A stretch of DNA of 64,000 bases from Dinghuibacter silviterrae (lineage in GTDB: Bacteria > Bacteroidota > Bacteroidia > Chitinophagales > Chitinophagaceae). Numbering within the stretch: position 1 is the first letter of the stretch; every line of letters begins with the position of its first letter. A model generated the notes under the pieces. That model worked only from the letters and a program-made list of their open reading frames with translations. It was not told the DNA's origin and did not search any database. Both the position numbers and the translations under genes were made by a program. Of this stretch, positions 52,865 through 61,782 are shown piece by piece. The DNA lies in the NCBI RefSeq assembly GCF_004366355.1, contig NZ_SODV01000001.1, positions 1,116,001-1,180,000 of the forward strand. Direction: 5' to 3'.

Positions 52865-54323
52865 GAAAAAGACCATAGCAGGTATATTCTGGTCCGTAGG
52901 ACAGCAATTCACCATGCTGGGGCTGAACCTGGGCGTATCGGTCATTCTGGCCAGGCTGATGCCGCCGTCTCAATTCGGTCTGATCGGCATGGTCGCCATT
53001 TTTATTGCGGTAGGAGAAGCCCTTATCGGTGGGGGCCTGGGCGCCGCCCTGATCCGGGACAAAGACCCGGACGCACTGGACTATTCCACCGTCTTTATTT
53101 CCAATGTCGGTGTCGGCGTTTTCCTGTATGTCCTTTTGTTTGCCACAGCCCCTTTGATCGCCGCCTTTTTCAGACAGGAGGTATTGACCCCCATCATCCG
53201 GGTCTATATGCTCACGATCCTCATGTTCTCCTTTTCCGGGATACAGTCCACCCGGTTGACCCGGGAAATGAATTTTAAAAAACTGGCCGCCTGTTTGCTG
53301 CCGTCGGAACTGTTGAGCGGAATCCTCGGGGTGGTCCTTGCCTATAAGGGGTACGGTGTCTGGAGCCTGGTCTGGATGAATTTCGCGCAGGCAGCCTTAT
53401 TTACCGTGTTTATCTGGACGGCATCGGGCTGGCGTCCCGGACTTGCCTTCAGCCGGACGCGATTCCGCAAACACTTTACGTTCGGGGCCAATTTCCTGCT
53501 GACCACCCTCCTGGACCGGGTCTATCAGAATATCTATGCCGTCGTCATCAGTAAATTTTATCAACCCGCCCAGGTAGGCTATTACACGAGGTCGTATAGC
53601 CTGGTGATGATCCCGGTGGATAATCTTTTCCAGGCCCTTGTCAACGTTACATTCCCCGCCTTTGCGTCTATACAAAGCGATACCGAAAAATTGCTGAGGG
53701 CCCACCGTAAGCTGATGCAGCAGGCGCTTTTTATCCTGTTGCCCGTCATGATGATGATGATCCTGACGGCGGAGCCGTTGTTCCGGTGGCTGCTGACGGA
53801 CAAATGGTTGCCCGCCGTGCCCTATTTCAGGCTGTTGTGCCTGGCGGGTATGGTGTTGTCCGGGAACGGGTATTTCCAGAATATTTTGATGGCCAAGGGC
53901 AGAAGCGATCTGCTGCTAAAGGTCATGATCATAGAAAAGGTATTGATCACCCTGGGGATTTGCTCGGTATTCCCCTTCGGGATAAAAGGCCTTTTGTATT
54001 ACCAGGTATTTTCTTCCGTGGTTTTGTTCGCCGTCAACGGGTACATTGCGGGAAAACTGGTCGGTTATCCATTATACGAGCAACTGAAGGACATCGCCCC
54101 CATTTTTGGCATTACCGCGATTGCGGCCCTGCCGGCCTATATGGCGGATCAACGGTTGACCGGTTTACACGACATCCTACGGATCGTTGTTGTATGCACC
54201 TTTTATGGGGTGGTGTACCTGGCCTTATTCTTTGCTTTCCGGACAACCGAAATCAGGGATTTCAGGGAGCTGGTGTTAAAAGGACTTGTTCAAAAATTGA
54301 AGCCATGGAAGGTTGCCGCATAA
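52854..54323 (+). CDS. Polysaccharide flippase, Wzx/WzxC-like (MOP superfamily)
   Basis: 489 aa from ATG 52854. The N-terminal GIFWSVGQQFTMLGLNLGVS and VILARLMPPSQFGLIGM are typical of the WzxC/PST polysaccharide flippase group, with about 12-14 transmembrane helices. A short conserved loop RLTREMNFKKLA and the middle QPAQVGYYTRSYSLVMIPVD follow. It should flip the lipid-linked repeat unit across the inner membrane. It overlaps the epimerase gene by 11 nt and the following FdtA-like gene by 19 nt. Confidence 0.92.
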   Translation: MSLRKKTIAGIFWSVGQQFTMLGLNLGVSVILARLMPPSQFGLIGMVAIFIAVGEALIGGGLGAALIRDKDPDALDYSTVFISNVGVGVFLYVLLFATAPLIAAFFRQEVLTPIIRVYMLTILMFSFSGIQSTRLTREMNFKKLAACLLPSELLSGILGVVLAYKGYGVWSLVWMNFAQAALFTVFIWTASGWRPGLAFSRTRFRKHFTFGANFLLTTLLDRVYQNIYAVVISKFYQPAQVGYYTRSYSLVMIPVDNLFQALVNVTFPAFASIQSDTEKLLRAHRKLMQQALFILLPVMMMMILTAEPLFRWLLTDKWLPAVPYFRLLCLAGMVLSGNGYFQNILMAKGRSDLLLKVMIIEKVLITLGICSVFPFGIKGLLYYQVFSSVVLFAVNGYIAGKLVGYPLYEQLKDIAPIFGITAIAALPAYMADQRLTGLHDILRIVVVCTFYGVVYLALFFAFRTTEIRDFRELVLKGLVQKLKPWKVAA

Positions 54324-54715
54324 TCCAATTCCCAAAGATCCTCGACCCGCGGGGGAACCTCACGTTCACCCAGTTCCCGGGGCAACTCCCCTTTGAGATG
54401 GAGCGCGTCTTCTGGACCTATGACGTGCCGGGAGGGGAGACCAGGGGCGGTCATGCGTATCACCGGCAGGAAGAAATCATCATCGCGCTCAGCGGGAGCT
54501 TTGACGTGGTGGTGACCAGGATGGACGGGAGCACGGAAAAATTTCATTTGAACCGATCTTACTATGGGATCTATGTACCCGCCATGACCTGGCGGCAGAT
54601 GGAGAACTTCTCCACCAACTCGCTGGCGCTTCACCTGGCCAGTACGCCTTTCGACAGAGAAGACTATATATATGACTTCGAACGATATAAAGGATATGCG
54701 AAAGACCGTATTTGA
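54305..54715 (+). CDS. FdtA-like sugar 3,4-ketoisomerase (WxcM-like cupin), divergent copy
   Basis: 136 aa from ATG 54305, in a frame that overlaps the flippase end by 19 nt; the open frame continues upstream but only this part is FdtA-like. It has the start IIQFPKILDPRGNLTF, the cupin strand VFWTYDVPGGETRGGHAYHR and SGSFDVVV. Active FdtA/QdtA proteins have RGxHAHR; here it is RGGHAYHR, so one of the two catalytic histidines is shifted or missing. It is followed by a second, better conserved copy. Possibly it acts in a complex or on a different intermediate. Confidence 0.85.
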   Translation: MEGCRIIQFPKILDPRGNLTFTQFPGQLPFEMERVFWTYDVPGGETRGGHAYHRQEEIIIALSGSFDVVVTRMDGSTEKFHLNRSYYGIYVPAMTWRQMENFSTNSLALHLASTPFDREDYIYDFERYKGYAKDRI

Positions 54716-55124
54716 CTGCACCCTTTTTTACCTGAACCGCCTCGACACGGGGAAGGGATTCATATCGGTGGTAGAGGGCCAGGGCCAGTTGCCTTTTACG
54801 GTAAAGCGGGTCTTTTATCTCTACGACATCCCCGGGGGTGAGTCCAGGGGCGCGCACGCGCACCGGACGTGTCATCAGTTCCTGGTGGCAGCCAGCGGCG
54901 CCTTTGAGGTGCTGCTCAACGACGGCCGGACGCAACGGCTCGTTCAGTTGAACCGCCCTTATATGGGGCTGCATATACCCCCCGGTATCTGGGCGTCGGA
55001 AGTCAACTTCTCCTCCGGGTCTATTTGTCTCGTGCTGACCAGCGAGAAATACGACGACAAGGATTATATCCGGGACTATGACGAATACCTCGAATGGTCC
55101 CAGGCGCAAAAGGCATTGATATGA
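54672..55124 (+). CDS. FdtA-like dTDP-sugar 3,4-ketoisomerase
   Basis: 150 aa from ATG 54672 (142 aa if ATG 54696 is used; the latter has a better AAAGG just before it). Conserved blocks are FDCTLFYLNRL, VKRVFYLYDIPGGESRGAHA followed by HRTCHQ (both catalytic histidines), VAASGAFEVLL and PPGIWASEVNFSSGSICLVL. FdtA converts dTDP-4-keto-6-deoxyglucose to the 3-keto sugar, the first step to dTDP-Fuc3NAc. The order FdtA-FdtC-FdtB here supports that pathway. The gene overlaps its neighbours on both sides. Confidence 0.9.
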   Translation: MTSNDIKDMRKTVFDCTLFYLNRLDTGKGFISVVEGQGQLPFTVKRVFYLYDIPGGESRGAHAHRTCHQFLVAASGAFEVLLNDGRTQRLVQLNRPYMGLHIPPGIWASEVNFSSGSICLVLTSEKYDDKDYIRDYDEYLEWSQAQKALI

Positions 55125-55621
55125 CACAGGAACGATTCATACACCCCACGGCGGACGTCCAGACGGAGGAGATCGGGCAAGGCACGGTCATCTGGCAATT
55201 TGCCGTGGTGTTGAAAGGGGCGCGGATCGGTTCGGGCTGCAATGTCAATTGCCACACCTTTATCGAAGGAGACGTCGTCGTGGGGAATAACGTGACCGTC
55301 AAGGCGGGTGTTTACCTATGGAACGGGCTCAGGGTGGAGGACGATGTCTTCATCGGGCCCAACGTCACCTTTACCAACGACAAATATCCCCGCTCGAAAC
55401 AATATCCGGCAAAGTTCCAGACGACATTGCTGGAACGGGGTTGCTCCATCGGGGGAGGCGCCACTATCCTGGGGGGCTCGACCGTGGGCGCTTACGCCGT
55501 GGTGGGTGCGGGGAGCGTGGTGACAAAGGATGTACCGGCATACGCGCTGGTCAAGGGCTGTCCCGCCAAGATATGCGGCTGGGTCGACGAAAAAGGAAAC
55601 AAACTGACGAAACAACCTTGA
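55121..55621 (+). CDS. FdtC-like dTDP-3-amino-deoxyhexose N-acetyltransferase
   Basis: 166 aa. Left-handed beta-helix with hexapeptide repeats (EIGQGTVIWQFAVVLKG, VVVGNNVTVKAGVYLWNG, VFIGPNVTFTND, the ILGGSTVGAYAVVGAGSVV coil). It matches the FdtC/QdtC acetyltransferases that acetylate the 3-amino group of the dTDP sugar after transamination. ATG overlaps the FdtA stop (ATGA). It is not the same family branch as the WbpD-like enzyme at 45082, though the folds are alike. The aminotransferase follows 1 nt later. Confidence 0.9.
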   Translation: MTQERFIHPTADVQTEEIGQGTVIWQFAVVLKGARIGSGCNVNCHTFIEGDVVVGNNVTVKAGVYLWNGLRVEDDVFIGPNVTFTNDKYPRSKQYPAKFQTTLLERGCSIGGGATILGGSTVGAYAVVGAGSVVTKDVPAYALVKGCPAKICGWVDEKGNKLTKQP

Positions 55622-55622
55622 T

Positions 55623-56738
55623 ATGAACATACCCTACCTGTCCTTTACCGGCATGCACGATTCCATCCGGGAAGAAATGCACCAGGCCTTTAGCGCGGTG
55701 TACGACAGCCATTGGTATGTATTGGGCAAAAAGGTGGAGGCCTTCGAAAGCCAGTATGCCGGCTTTAACGGGACCGCATTTTGCAAAGGGCTCAGCAATG
55801 GCCTCGACGCCCTACACCTGTCCTTAAAAGTACTGGGTGTTGGTCCGGGGGACGAAGTGATCGTACCCTCCAATACTTATATCGCCACCGTTCTCGCCGT
55901 ATCCTATACCGGGGCGACGCCGGTGTTTTCGGAGCCCGATCCCGGGACCTACAACCTCGATCCCGTCCGCGTGGCGGAAGCGATCACCGGTAAGACAAAG
56001 GTCATCCTGCCCGTCCACCTGTACGGACAAGCCTGCGACATGCAGGCGATCATGGATCTGGCGGCCCGCCACCACATAAGCGTCGTAGAAGACAATGCCC
56101 AGGCACACGGAGCCGCCTTTAACGGAAAGCTGACAGGCGCCTGGGGACACATCAATGCCACCAGCTTTTACCCGGGCAAAAATTTAGGCGCCTTAGGCGA
56201 CGGCGGCGCCATCACCACCAACGACCCGGAACTCGCCAGAAAAGCCGAAATCCTGAGGAACTACGGCTCGCAAAAGAAATATTTCAACGAGGTCATCGGG
56301 CACAATATGCGGCTGGACGAGCTCCAGGCGGCGCTGTTGTCGGTCAAGCTGCCGTATTTAAAGAAATGGACCGAGGCGAGACAGACGCTGGCCGAAGGCT
56401 ACACCCAAAGGTTGCAAGGTGCGGGCGACCTGGTATTGCCGGTCACCGCCCCCGGGGCCACGCACGTCTACCACGTCTATATGGTGCGCACCCGGCAGCG
56501 GGACGCCCTTCAAGCCTTTTTGCAGGACAAGGGGATCGGCACGTTGATCCACTACCCCTTGCCCCCTCACCTGCAGGAAGCCTACCGGTTCTTAGGCTAT
56601 CAACAGGGCGACTTCCCCATTGCCGAAACCATCGCCGGTACCTGTCTGAGTCTTCCGCTCTGGCCGGGGATGACCGAAGCGGCACTGGACGAGGTCGCCG
56701 GCCAGATCCACACATTTTTTAAAACCCACAGGTCATGA
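55623..56738 (+). CDS. DegT/DnrJ/EryC1 aminotransferase (FdtB-like)
   Basis: 371 aa. PLP-dependent sugar aminotransferase: FCKGLSNGLDALHLSLKVLG, ILPVHLYGQACDMQAI, the internal VVEDNAQAHGA (Asp for the pyridine nitrogen) and the Schiff-base lysine in SFYPGKNLGALGDGG. In FdtB the enzyme aminates the 3-keto sugar made by FdtA; the neighbouring FdtA/FdtC genes support that. It could also supply the missing WbpE-type step of the uronic acid pathway. The following glycosyltransferase overlaps its stop. Confidence 0.93.
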   Translation: MNIPYLSFTGMHDSIREEMHQAFSAVYDSHWYVLGKKVEAFESQYAGFNGTAFCKGLSNGLDALHLSLKVLGVGPGDEVIVPSNTYIATVLAVSYTGATPVFSEPDPGTYNLDPVRVAEAITGKTKVILPVHLYGQACDMQAIMDLAARHHISVVEDNAQAHGAAFNGKLTGAWGHINATSFYPGKNLGALGDGGAITTNDPELARKAEILRNYGSQKKYFNEVIGHNMRLDELQAALLSVKLPYLKKWTEARQTLAEGYTQRLQGAGDLVLPVTAPGATHVYHVYMVRTRQRDALQAFLQDKGIGTLIHYPLPPHLQEAYRFLGYQQGDFPIAETIAGTCLSLPLWPGMTEAALDEVAGQIHTFFKTHRS

Positions 56739-57667
56739 CCCAGGAACCCTTAGTCTCCGTCATCGTCATTACCTACCATTCCCTGGCTACGGTCGGGGAA
56801 ACGCTGGACAGCATCTACCGCCAGACCTATCGCAGGATCGAGTTGATCATCGCCGATGACGGGTCCTCGGATGGAACGGTGGCACTTGCCGGTGACTGGA
56901 TCGGGCAGCATGGCTCCCGGTTTGAAAGGGCGGACATCGTGGCGGCGCCGCGCAACGGGGGCATACCGGCCAATTGCAACCGCGGGCTGGCGCAGGCCCG
57001 GGGTGAATACATCAAGATCATTGCCGGGGACGACGTACTGACAGACGATTGTATCGATTATAACGTGAAGCATATCGGACAGGCCATGCTGGCCTGCTCC
57101 GACCTGCTTTGCCTGGCCGGGGGCGCGCTCCGGCCCATCCTCCCGTCGGATCGGAGGGACCTCACCGCCTTTTTTGCGCTGCCGCCCGAACAACGTTTCC
57201 GGCAATACATCCGGACGCCCATTTTCCTAAATGTGCCTACCCTTTTTATCCGGAAGGAACTCTACGACAAGATCGGGACCTACGACGAGGATATCCGGTT
57301 GCTCGAAGACCAGCCGTTTCTTTGTAAGGCGATGGCCGCTGGATACATCCCCGTTTACCTGGACCACGTCACGGTCCATTACCGCATCAGCGCACACAGT
57401 ACGATGGGCGGGCAAAGCAGGGCGTTCCGCCTGGCCCTGATGGAGAGCTACCGCAGGTACCGGAAGCCTTACCTGCGCTGGACGTCTTTTCCCGAAGCGC
57501 TGATTATGCTGGAAGCGGCCGTTGTCCGCTTTTTGCTCCAGGCCCGGTGGTACAAACCCACGACCATAGATCGCTTTAAACGATACAGCCCTTCCCGTAT
57601 ATTCCTGGAGGAAGGATTCCGGGCGCACTTTTTTAGAAAAATTTTCAAAACAACGGAACCCGCATGA
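56735..57667 (+). CDS. Family 2 glycosyltransferase (first)
   Basis: 310 aa, GT-A fold: VSVIVITYHSLATVGETLDS, DDGSSDGTVALA (nucleotide-sugar/metal aspartates), then GEYIKIIAGDDVLTDDC (DxD-like). The C-terminal part (about 200-300) is basic with no transmembrane helix. It will add one sugar of the repeat unit; donor and acceptor are not readable. It overlaps its neighbours by 4 nt on both sides (ATGA). Confidence 0.9.
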   Translation: MTQEPLVSVIVITYHSLATVGETLDSIYRQTYRRIELIIADDGSSDGTVALAGDWIGQHGSRFERADIVAAPRNGGIPANCNRGLAQARGEYIKIIAGDDVLTDDCIDYNVKHIGQAMLACSDLLCLAGGALRPILPSDRRDLTAFFALPPEQRFRQYIRTPIFLNVPTLFIRKELYDKIGTYDEDIRLLEDQPFLCKAMAAGYIPVYLDHVTVHYRISAHSTMGGQSRAFRLALMESYRRYRKPYLRWTSFPEALIMLEAAVVRFLLQARWYKPTTIDRFKRYSPSRIFLEEGFRAHFFRKIFKTTEPA

Positions 57668-58575
57668 CCCCGCAGCCCCTTGTATCCGTGATCGTGGTCG
57701 CCTTCGATTCCGCCCGTTTCATAGAAGCGACCCTGGAGAGCATCCGGCGGCAGACCTATTCCCCGATAGAGCTGGTCATCGCCGACGACGCCTCTATGGA
57801 CGACACGGTGGAACTCGCGAACGCCTGGTTGCAACGCCACGGGGACAGGTTCTCCACCTGGACTATCGTCCGGGCGGAAACGAACGCCGGCTTGTCGCAA
57901 AACTGTAATAACGGCTGGCGGGCATCTACCGGTGACTGGATAAAATTGATCGCCGCGGACGACCTCCTGCTCGATACCTGTATCGCCGATAATGTAGCCT
58001 TCGCGCAAAAAACGCCGGACGCGAAAGTGGTCTTTTCACGTATGGAGAAGATCGACGACAAGGGGAGCTCCATGGGAGAATACTTTTTCCCCAGCCATTT
58101 CTTCACCATGGATGCCAAAAGGCAGCTGACCCATTTGCTCCGCAGGAACTATTTAGGCGCGCCCTCCGCGTTTATCGCCCGCAGGGTGCTGGAAGAGACC
58201 GGTGGTTTTGATCCCAGTTTCCCGATGATGGAGGACCTGCCCTTGTGGACAAAGCTGCTGGTCTCGGGGATACGGCTGGACGGTCTGAACCGCAAAACGG
58301 TCGCCTACCGGATCCACAACGGTTCTATACAAAGAAAGGCCGGCCGGGCCCTGGACGGATACCTGGAGGCCAATAGACGGTTTGACCGTCAAACCCGTTT
58401 TCCGCTGGCCAGGCAAAGGTCCTACCTGTTGTACCTGGTGATGCGTTTCGACGACCTGTTGCCCTGGATCCAACGGAGACGTGTCCTGACCCTGGTTTGT
58501 TATCCTTTCCTCTGGGCCTGGTACCATTACAGTCCGTTTACACTATCCAAAAAAACTGCCGCGCCATGCCTTTGA
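57664..58575 (+). CDS. Family 2 glycosyltransferase (second)
   Basis: 303 aa. VSVIVVAFDSARFIEATLES and ADDASMDDTVELANAWL are the GT-A motifs, and GDWIKLIAADDLLLDTC provides the DxD-like acid pair. It is clearly related to the first GT2 (both keep the -LAxxW- spacing and ADD), so the pair may stem from a duplication. Start overlaps the previous stop by 4 nt. Confidence 0.9.
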   Translation: MTPQPLVSVIVVAFDSARFIEATLESIRRQTYSPIELVIADDASMDDTVELANAWLQRHGDRFSTWTIVRAETNAGLSQNCNNGWRASTGDWIKLIAADDLLLDTCIADNVAFAQKTPDAKVVFSRMEKIDDKGSSMGEYFFPSHFFTMDAKRQLTHLLRRNYLGAPSAFIARRVLEETGGFDPSFPMMEDLPLWTKLLVSGIRLDGLNRKTVAYRIHNGSIQRKAGRALDGYLEANRRFDRQTRFPLARQRSYLLYLVMRFDDLLPWIQRRRVLTLVCYPFLWAWYHYSPFTLSKKTAAPCL

Positions 58576-59555
58576 TCAGCGTCATCATCCCCATGTTTAA
58601 CGTCGAGCGGTATATCGGACGCTGCATCCAGTCCGTGCTCGCCCAGACCTTCAGGGATATTGAAGTGATCCTGGTGGACGACGGGTCCGCGGACGGCAGC
58701 ATCCGGGTGGCCGAAACGGTCCTCCGCCAGGACGGACAGGTACCCTACACCCTCGTCCGGCACGAGCACAACCGGGGCGTATCCGCCGCCCGGAATTCGG
58801 GTGTCGACGCCGCCCGGGGGGAATACATCTACTTCCCCGACAGCGACGATTATATAGAGTCCAATATGCTCGAACGGTTGTATACCCAAAGCCGGGAAAC
58901 CGGTGCGGACATCGTCATGTGCGGGTCCAGAAGCGTATACGAAGACGGCCGCAAACCGCCCGTCAATGACATACCCGAGGTCCAGGGAAACCTGGACGGG
59001 GAAGGAGCGGTGCTGGCGTTGCTGATGGGGAAATGCCGGGCCTATCTTTGCATGCAACTGTTCCGGAGGAGTCTGTTCGAGGGCCTGCGGTTCCCGGAAG
59101 GCCGGATTTACGAGGACCGGTTGCGGTTGCCTTTTCTTTTCCTTCGTGCCCAAACGGTTTCGTTTATCCCGGATGTCCTGTATAACTACGAACAGCGCGA
59201 CGGATCGATTACGAGGGGCTTCCGCCCGGAAATATACAAGAACCTGGAGGGGATGAAAGAGCTGCAGGAGCGCTTGGGCGAGCGGCTGGCGCGGCCGGAA
59301 TGGGACCTGGCCTTTTTCCGGTATGAATACCTGAACATACAAACGCTGGTCTTCAATGCCTTTGTTCATTCGGACCGGTACCGGGACGTCGGGACCTTTC
59401 TGGCAAAGGTGCGGTCCCACATCCGCTGGCGGAAGCTGGTGCGCGGATATAAGGTTATGCCCCGCCCGGTCCTGTCGCTGGTCCTTTTCAAGACACAACC
59501 TTATCTGTTCTATACCTTTTTCAAACGATATATCCTGCAAAAACTCGACGCATGA
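58566..59555 (+). CDS. Family 2 glycosyltransferase (third)
   Basis: 329 aa from ATG 58566, overlapping the previous gene by 10 nt. Canonical GT-A motifs: ISVIIPMFNVERYIGRCIQS, VILVDDGSADGS, HNRGVSAARNSGVDAARGEY and FPDSDDYIES (DSD). The C-terminal half is like CpsE/EpsJ-type polysaccharide glycosyltransferases. It belongs to the repeat-unit assembly set. Confidence 0.92.
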   Translation: MPLISVIIPMFNVERYIGRCIQSVLAQTFRDIEVILVDDGSADGSIRVAETVLRQDGQVPYTLVRHEHNRGVSAARNSGVDAARGEYIYFPDSDDYIESNMLERLYTQSRETGADIVMCGSRSVYEDGRKPPVNDIPEVQGNLDGEGAVLALLMGKCRAYLCMQLFRRSLFEGLRFPEGRIYEDRLRLPFLFLRAQTVSFIPDVLYNYEQRDGSITRGFRPEIYKNLEGMKELQERLGERLARPEWDLAFFRYEYLNIQTLVFNAFVHSDRYRDVGTFLAKVRSHIRWRKLVRGYKVMPRPVLSLVLFKTQPYLFYTFFKRYILQKLDA

Positions 59556-60652
59556 AAGTCATAAAGATCATCCCTTCCCTCGGCTTTGGCGGTATCGAAA
59601 CGGTTTTCGAGATCACCGCCCGGTATTATCAAGGGAGCAAAGACGATATTATCTTCCTGGCCATGGGCGGCGGCGGTACCGCGGCCAAGGTGATCACCGA
59701 GGCCGGCTTCAGGGTGGTGATCTGGAACATGCCCACCAAGATTCCCAATTGGAAGCTCATCCCCAAGCTCGTCAAATTTATCAAACAGGAGCAACCGGAT
59801 GTGGTCCACACCACGGGTGCGGAAGCCAATTTTCACGGTCTGATCGCCGCCCGTATCTGCCGGATACCCGTGCGCGTCGGGGAGGAGATCGGTATGCCCG
59901 TGCACAGCCGTATGGCCCGACTGGCCTTCCGTATGGTCTACGGGATGTCTTCGGCGGTGATCGCGGTGGCGGGACAGGTCGAGGATTTCCTGACAGAGAC
60001 CAAAGAAGCGCCACCCCACAAAGTGGCGATGATCTATAACCCGGTCGACTTCCGGATTTTCGGGGTGACGAAAAATGCCCCCGAGGCCGGCCGTTTCAGG
60101 ATGGTGTCGATCTGCCGCCATACCCCGGCCAAAAACCTGGACGTCATGATTAAGGCGGCCGCGGCACTGCGGCGCCGCGCCCCGGAGCTCAACGTCGAGC
60201 TGTGGGTCGTCGGTGACGGACCCAGCCGTGCCGGTCTGGAGGAACTGGCGGCCAGCCTCGGCTTAGGGGACAGCGTCAAATTCTGGGGCTTCCAGGAAGA
60301 ACGGGTGCAATTCCTGACACAAGCCACGTTGTTTGTCCTGCCCTCGTATTCGGAGGGACACCCGATTTCCGTACTGGAGGCTATGATGATGGAAACCCCA
60401 TGCATCGTCACCCGGGGCGGGGGCGTGCCCGAAATCATCGAAGAAGGCAAGACCGGCTGGATGATGGATCCCCTCGACCTCGAAGGGTTTACCGACAAGC
60501 TGGAACACATTGCGCGGCTACCGGACGCCCAACGGCGCGAGGTGGGTCGCCTGGCCGGCGTCAACATACGCGCGAATTTTCCCCCCGATCTGTATATGGA
60601 GCGCATCTGGAGTTTGTACCAGCGTAATCATCCGAACCCACAGGCGGTATGA
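59552..60652 (+). CDS. Family 4 glycosyltransferase (first)
   Basis: 366 aa, GT-B fold. The N-terminal half has IIPSLGFGGIETVFEITARY and VVHTTGAEANFHG. The C-terminal half has the GT4 E-x7-E region as YSEGHPISVLEAMMMETPCI and the preceding LWVVGDGPSRAGLEELAASL. It uses a nucleotide sugar on a lipid-linked acceptor with retention. ATGA overlaps on both sides couple it to the neighbours. Confidence 0.93.
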   Translation: MKVIKIIPSLGFGGIETVFEITARYYQGSKDDIIFLAMGGGGTAAKVITEAGFRVVIWNMPTKIPNWKLIPKLVKFIKQEQPDVVHTTGAEANFHGLIAARICRIPVRVGEEIGMPVHSRMARLAFRMVYGMSSAVIAVAGQVEDFLTETKEAPPHKVAMIYNPVDFRIFGVTKNAPEAGRFRMVSICRHTPAKNLDVMIKAAAALRRRAPELNVELWVVGDGPSRAGLEELAASLGLGDSVKFWGFQEERVQFLTQATLFVLPSYSEGHPISVLEAMMMETPCIVTRGGGVPEIIEEGKTGWMMDPLDLEGFTDKLEHIARLPDAQRREVGRLAGVNIRANFPPDLYMERIWSLYQRNHPNPQAV

Positions 60653-61782
60653 ACAAGATCAGGATACTCCAATGTATAGAAACCATCGGTTCCGGCGGGG
60701 TCGAACAATTGCGGTATAACCTGTGCAAAGGCATCGATAAGGATCGCTTCGAGCTAAAGATTATCTGCACGCAAACCCTGGGGGTTTTGCCGGGCAGGAT
60801 GAGGGAGACCGGCGTGGAGATCATCCCCGTCGGCAAACTGAAAACACCTTTTCACTGGAGCCGGTACAAGGCCGTGCTAAGGGTCGTCCGGTCTTACAAA
60901 CCACACATCATACACGGAGCGGTTTTCGAAGGCTGTAGCATGGCCGTCGTAGCCTCCCGCTTCAGCCGCATCCCGGCGGTCATCATCGAGGAGACCTCCG
61001 ATCCGATCGACCGGACCTGGAGGGGAAACACGCTGATGCGTCTTTATGCGGGTTACGCAGATCGTATTGTCGCGGTCTCTGAAACCGCCGGCAGCTATAT
61101 CCGTAAAGTCGTGGGTGTAAAGGAACCTAAGTTGAAGGTGATCGACAATGGCGTATCCATACCGGAAGTCCCGGACCCGGAGGCCGTAAAAAAACTAAGG
61201 GGCCGCCTGGGCATTGCGGAGGGTGATTTCGTGATCGGAAGTGTGGGAAGGTTGTTCGACGAGGTCAAAAAAGTCAGTGTCATCATCAAGGCCACGGCCC
61301 TCCTGATAAAACGCGGCATCCCCTTAAAGCTGCTGATTGTCGGGGACGGTTCGGACCAGGACATGCTGGAAGCGCTTTGCGACACCCTGGGGATCCGGGC
61401 GTCGGTCATATTCGCGGGCTACCAGGGCGATACGGCCCCCTATTATGCCTGTATGGACCTGTTCGTCCTGGCCTCCCAACACGAATCGTTTGGGATGGTC
61501 CTGGTGGAAGCCATGTACCTGCACCTTCCGGTCGTCGCGACCGCGGTGGGCGGTATTCCCTATGTCGTGGAAGACGGCAAGACCGGTCTCCTGGTGCCCA
61601 AAAACGACCCGCCCGCCATGGCCGTTGCCATCGAAACGCTTTACCGCGATCCGGCCGGGAGAAAGGCTTTTGGACAGGCCGGCTGGGAACGCGCGATGGG
61701 GAACTTCACCTCCGATATATATGTGGAAAAGGTCCAAAGGCTTTACCTGGAGCTGGCGGAAGAAAAAGGGTTGTCCTCTTGA
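60649..61782 (+). CDS. Family 4 glycosyltransferase (second)
   Basis: 377 aa, GT-B fold. The start RILQCIETIGSGGVEQLRYN is followed by HGAVFEGCSMAVVASRFSRI, then in the second half LLIVGDGSDQDMLEAL and SQHESFGMVLVEAMYLHLPV (the E-x7-E region). It is similar to polysaccharide glycosyltransferases of the WcaL/EpsF type. It overlaps its neighbours by 4 nt at both ends. Confidence 0.93.
   Translation: MNKIRILQCIETIGSGGVEQLRYNLCKGIDKDRFELKIICTQTLGVLPGRMRETGVEIIPVGKLKTPFHWSRYKAVLRVVRSYKPHIIHGAVFEGCSMAVVASRFSRIPAVIIEETSDPIDRTWRGNTLMRLYAGYADRIVAVSETAGSYIRKVVGVKEPKLKVIDNGVSIPEVPDPEAVKKLRGRLGIAEGDFVIGSVGRLFDEVKKVSVIIKATALLIKRGIPLKLLIVGDGSDQDMLEALCDTLGIRASVIFAGYQGDTAPYYACMDLFVLASQHESFGMVLVEAMYLHLPVVATAVGGIPYVVEDGKTGLLVPKNDPPAMAVAIETLYRDPAGRKAFGQAGWERAMGNFTSDIYVEKVQRLYLELAEEKGLSS

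Noticed and set aside
53786-54304. Upstream extension of the first FdtA-like gene
   Set aside because: The extension lies wholly inside the flippase gene in another frame; homology starts at the ATG at 54305.
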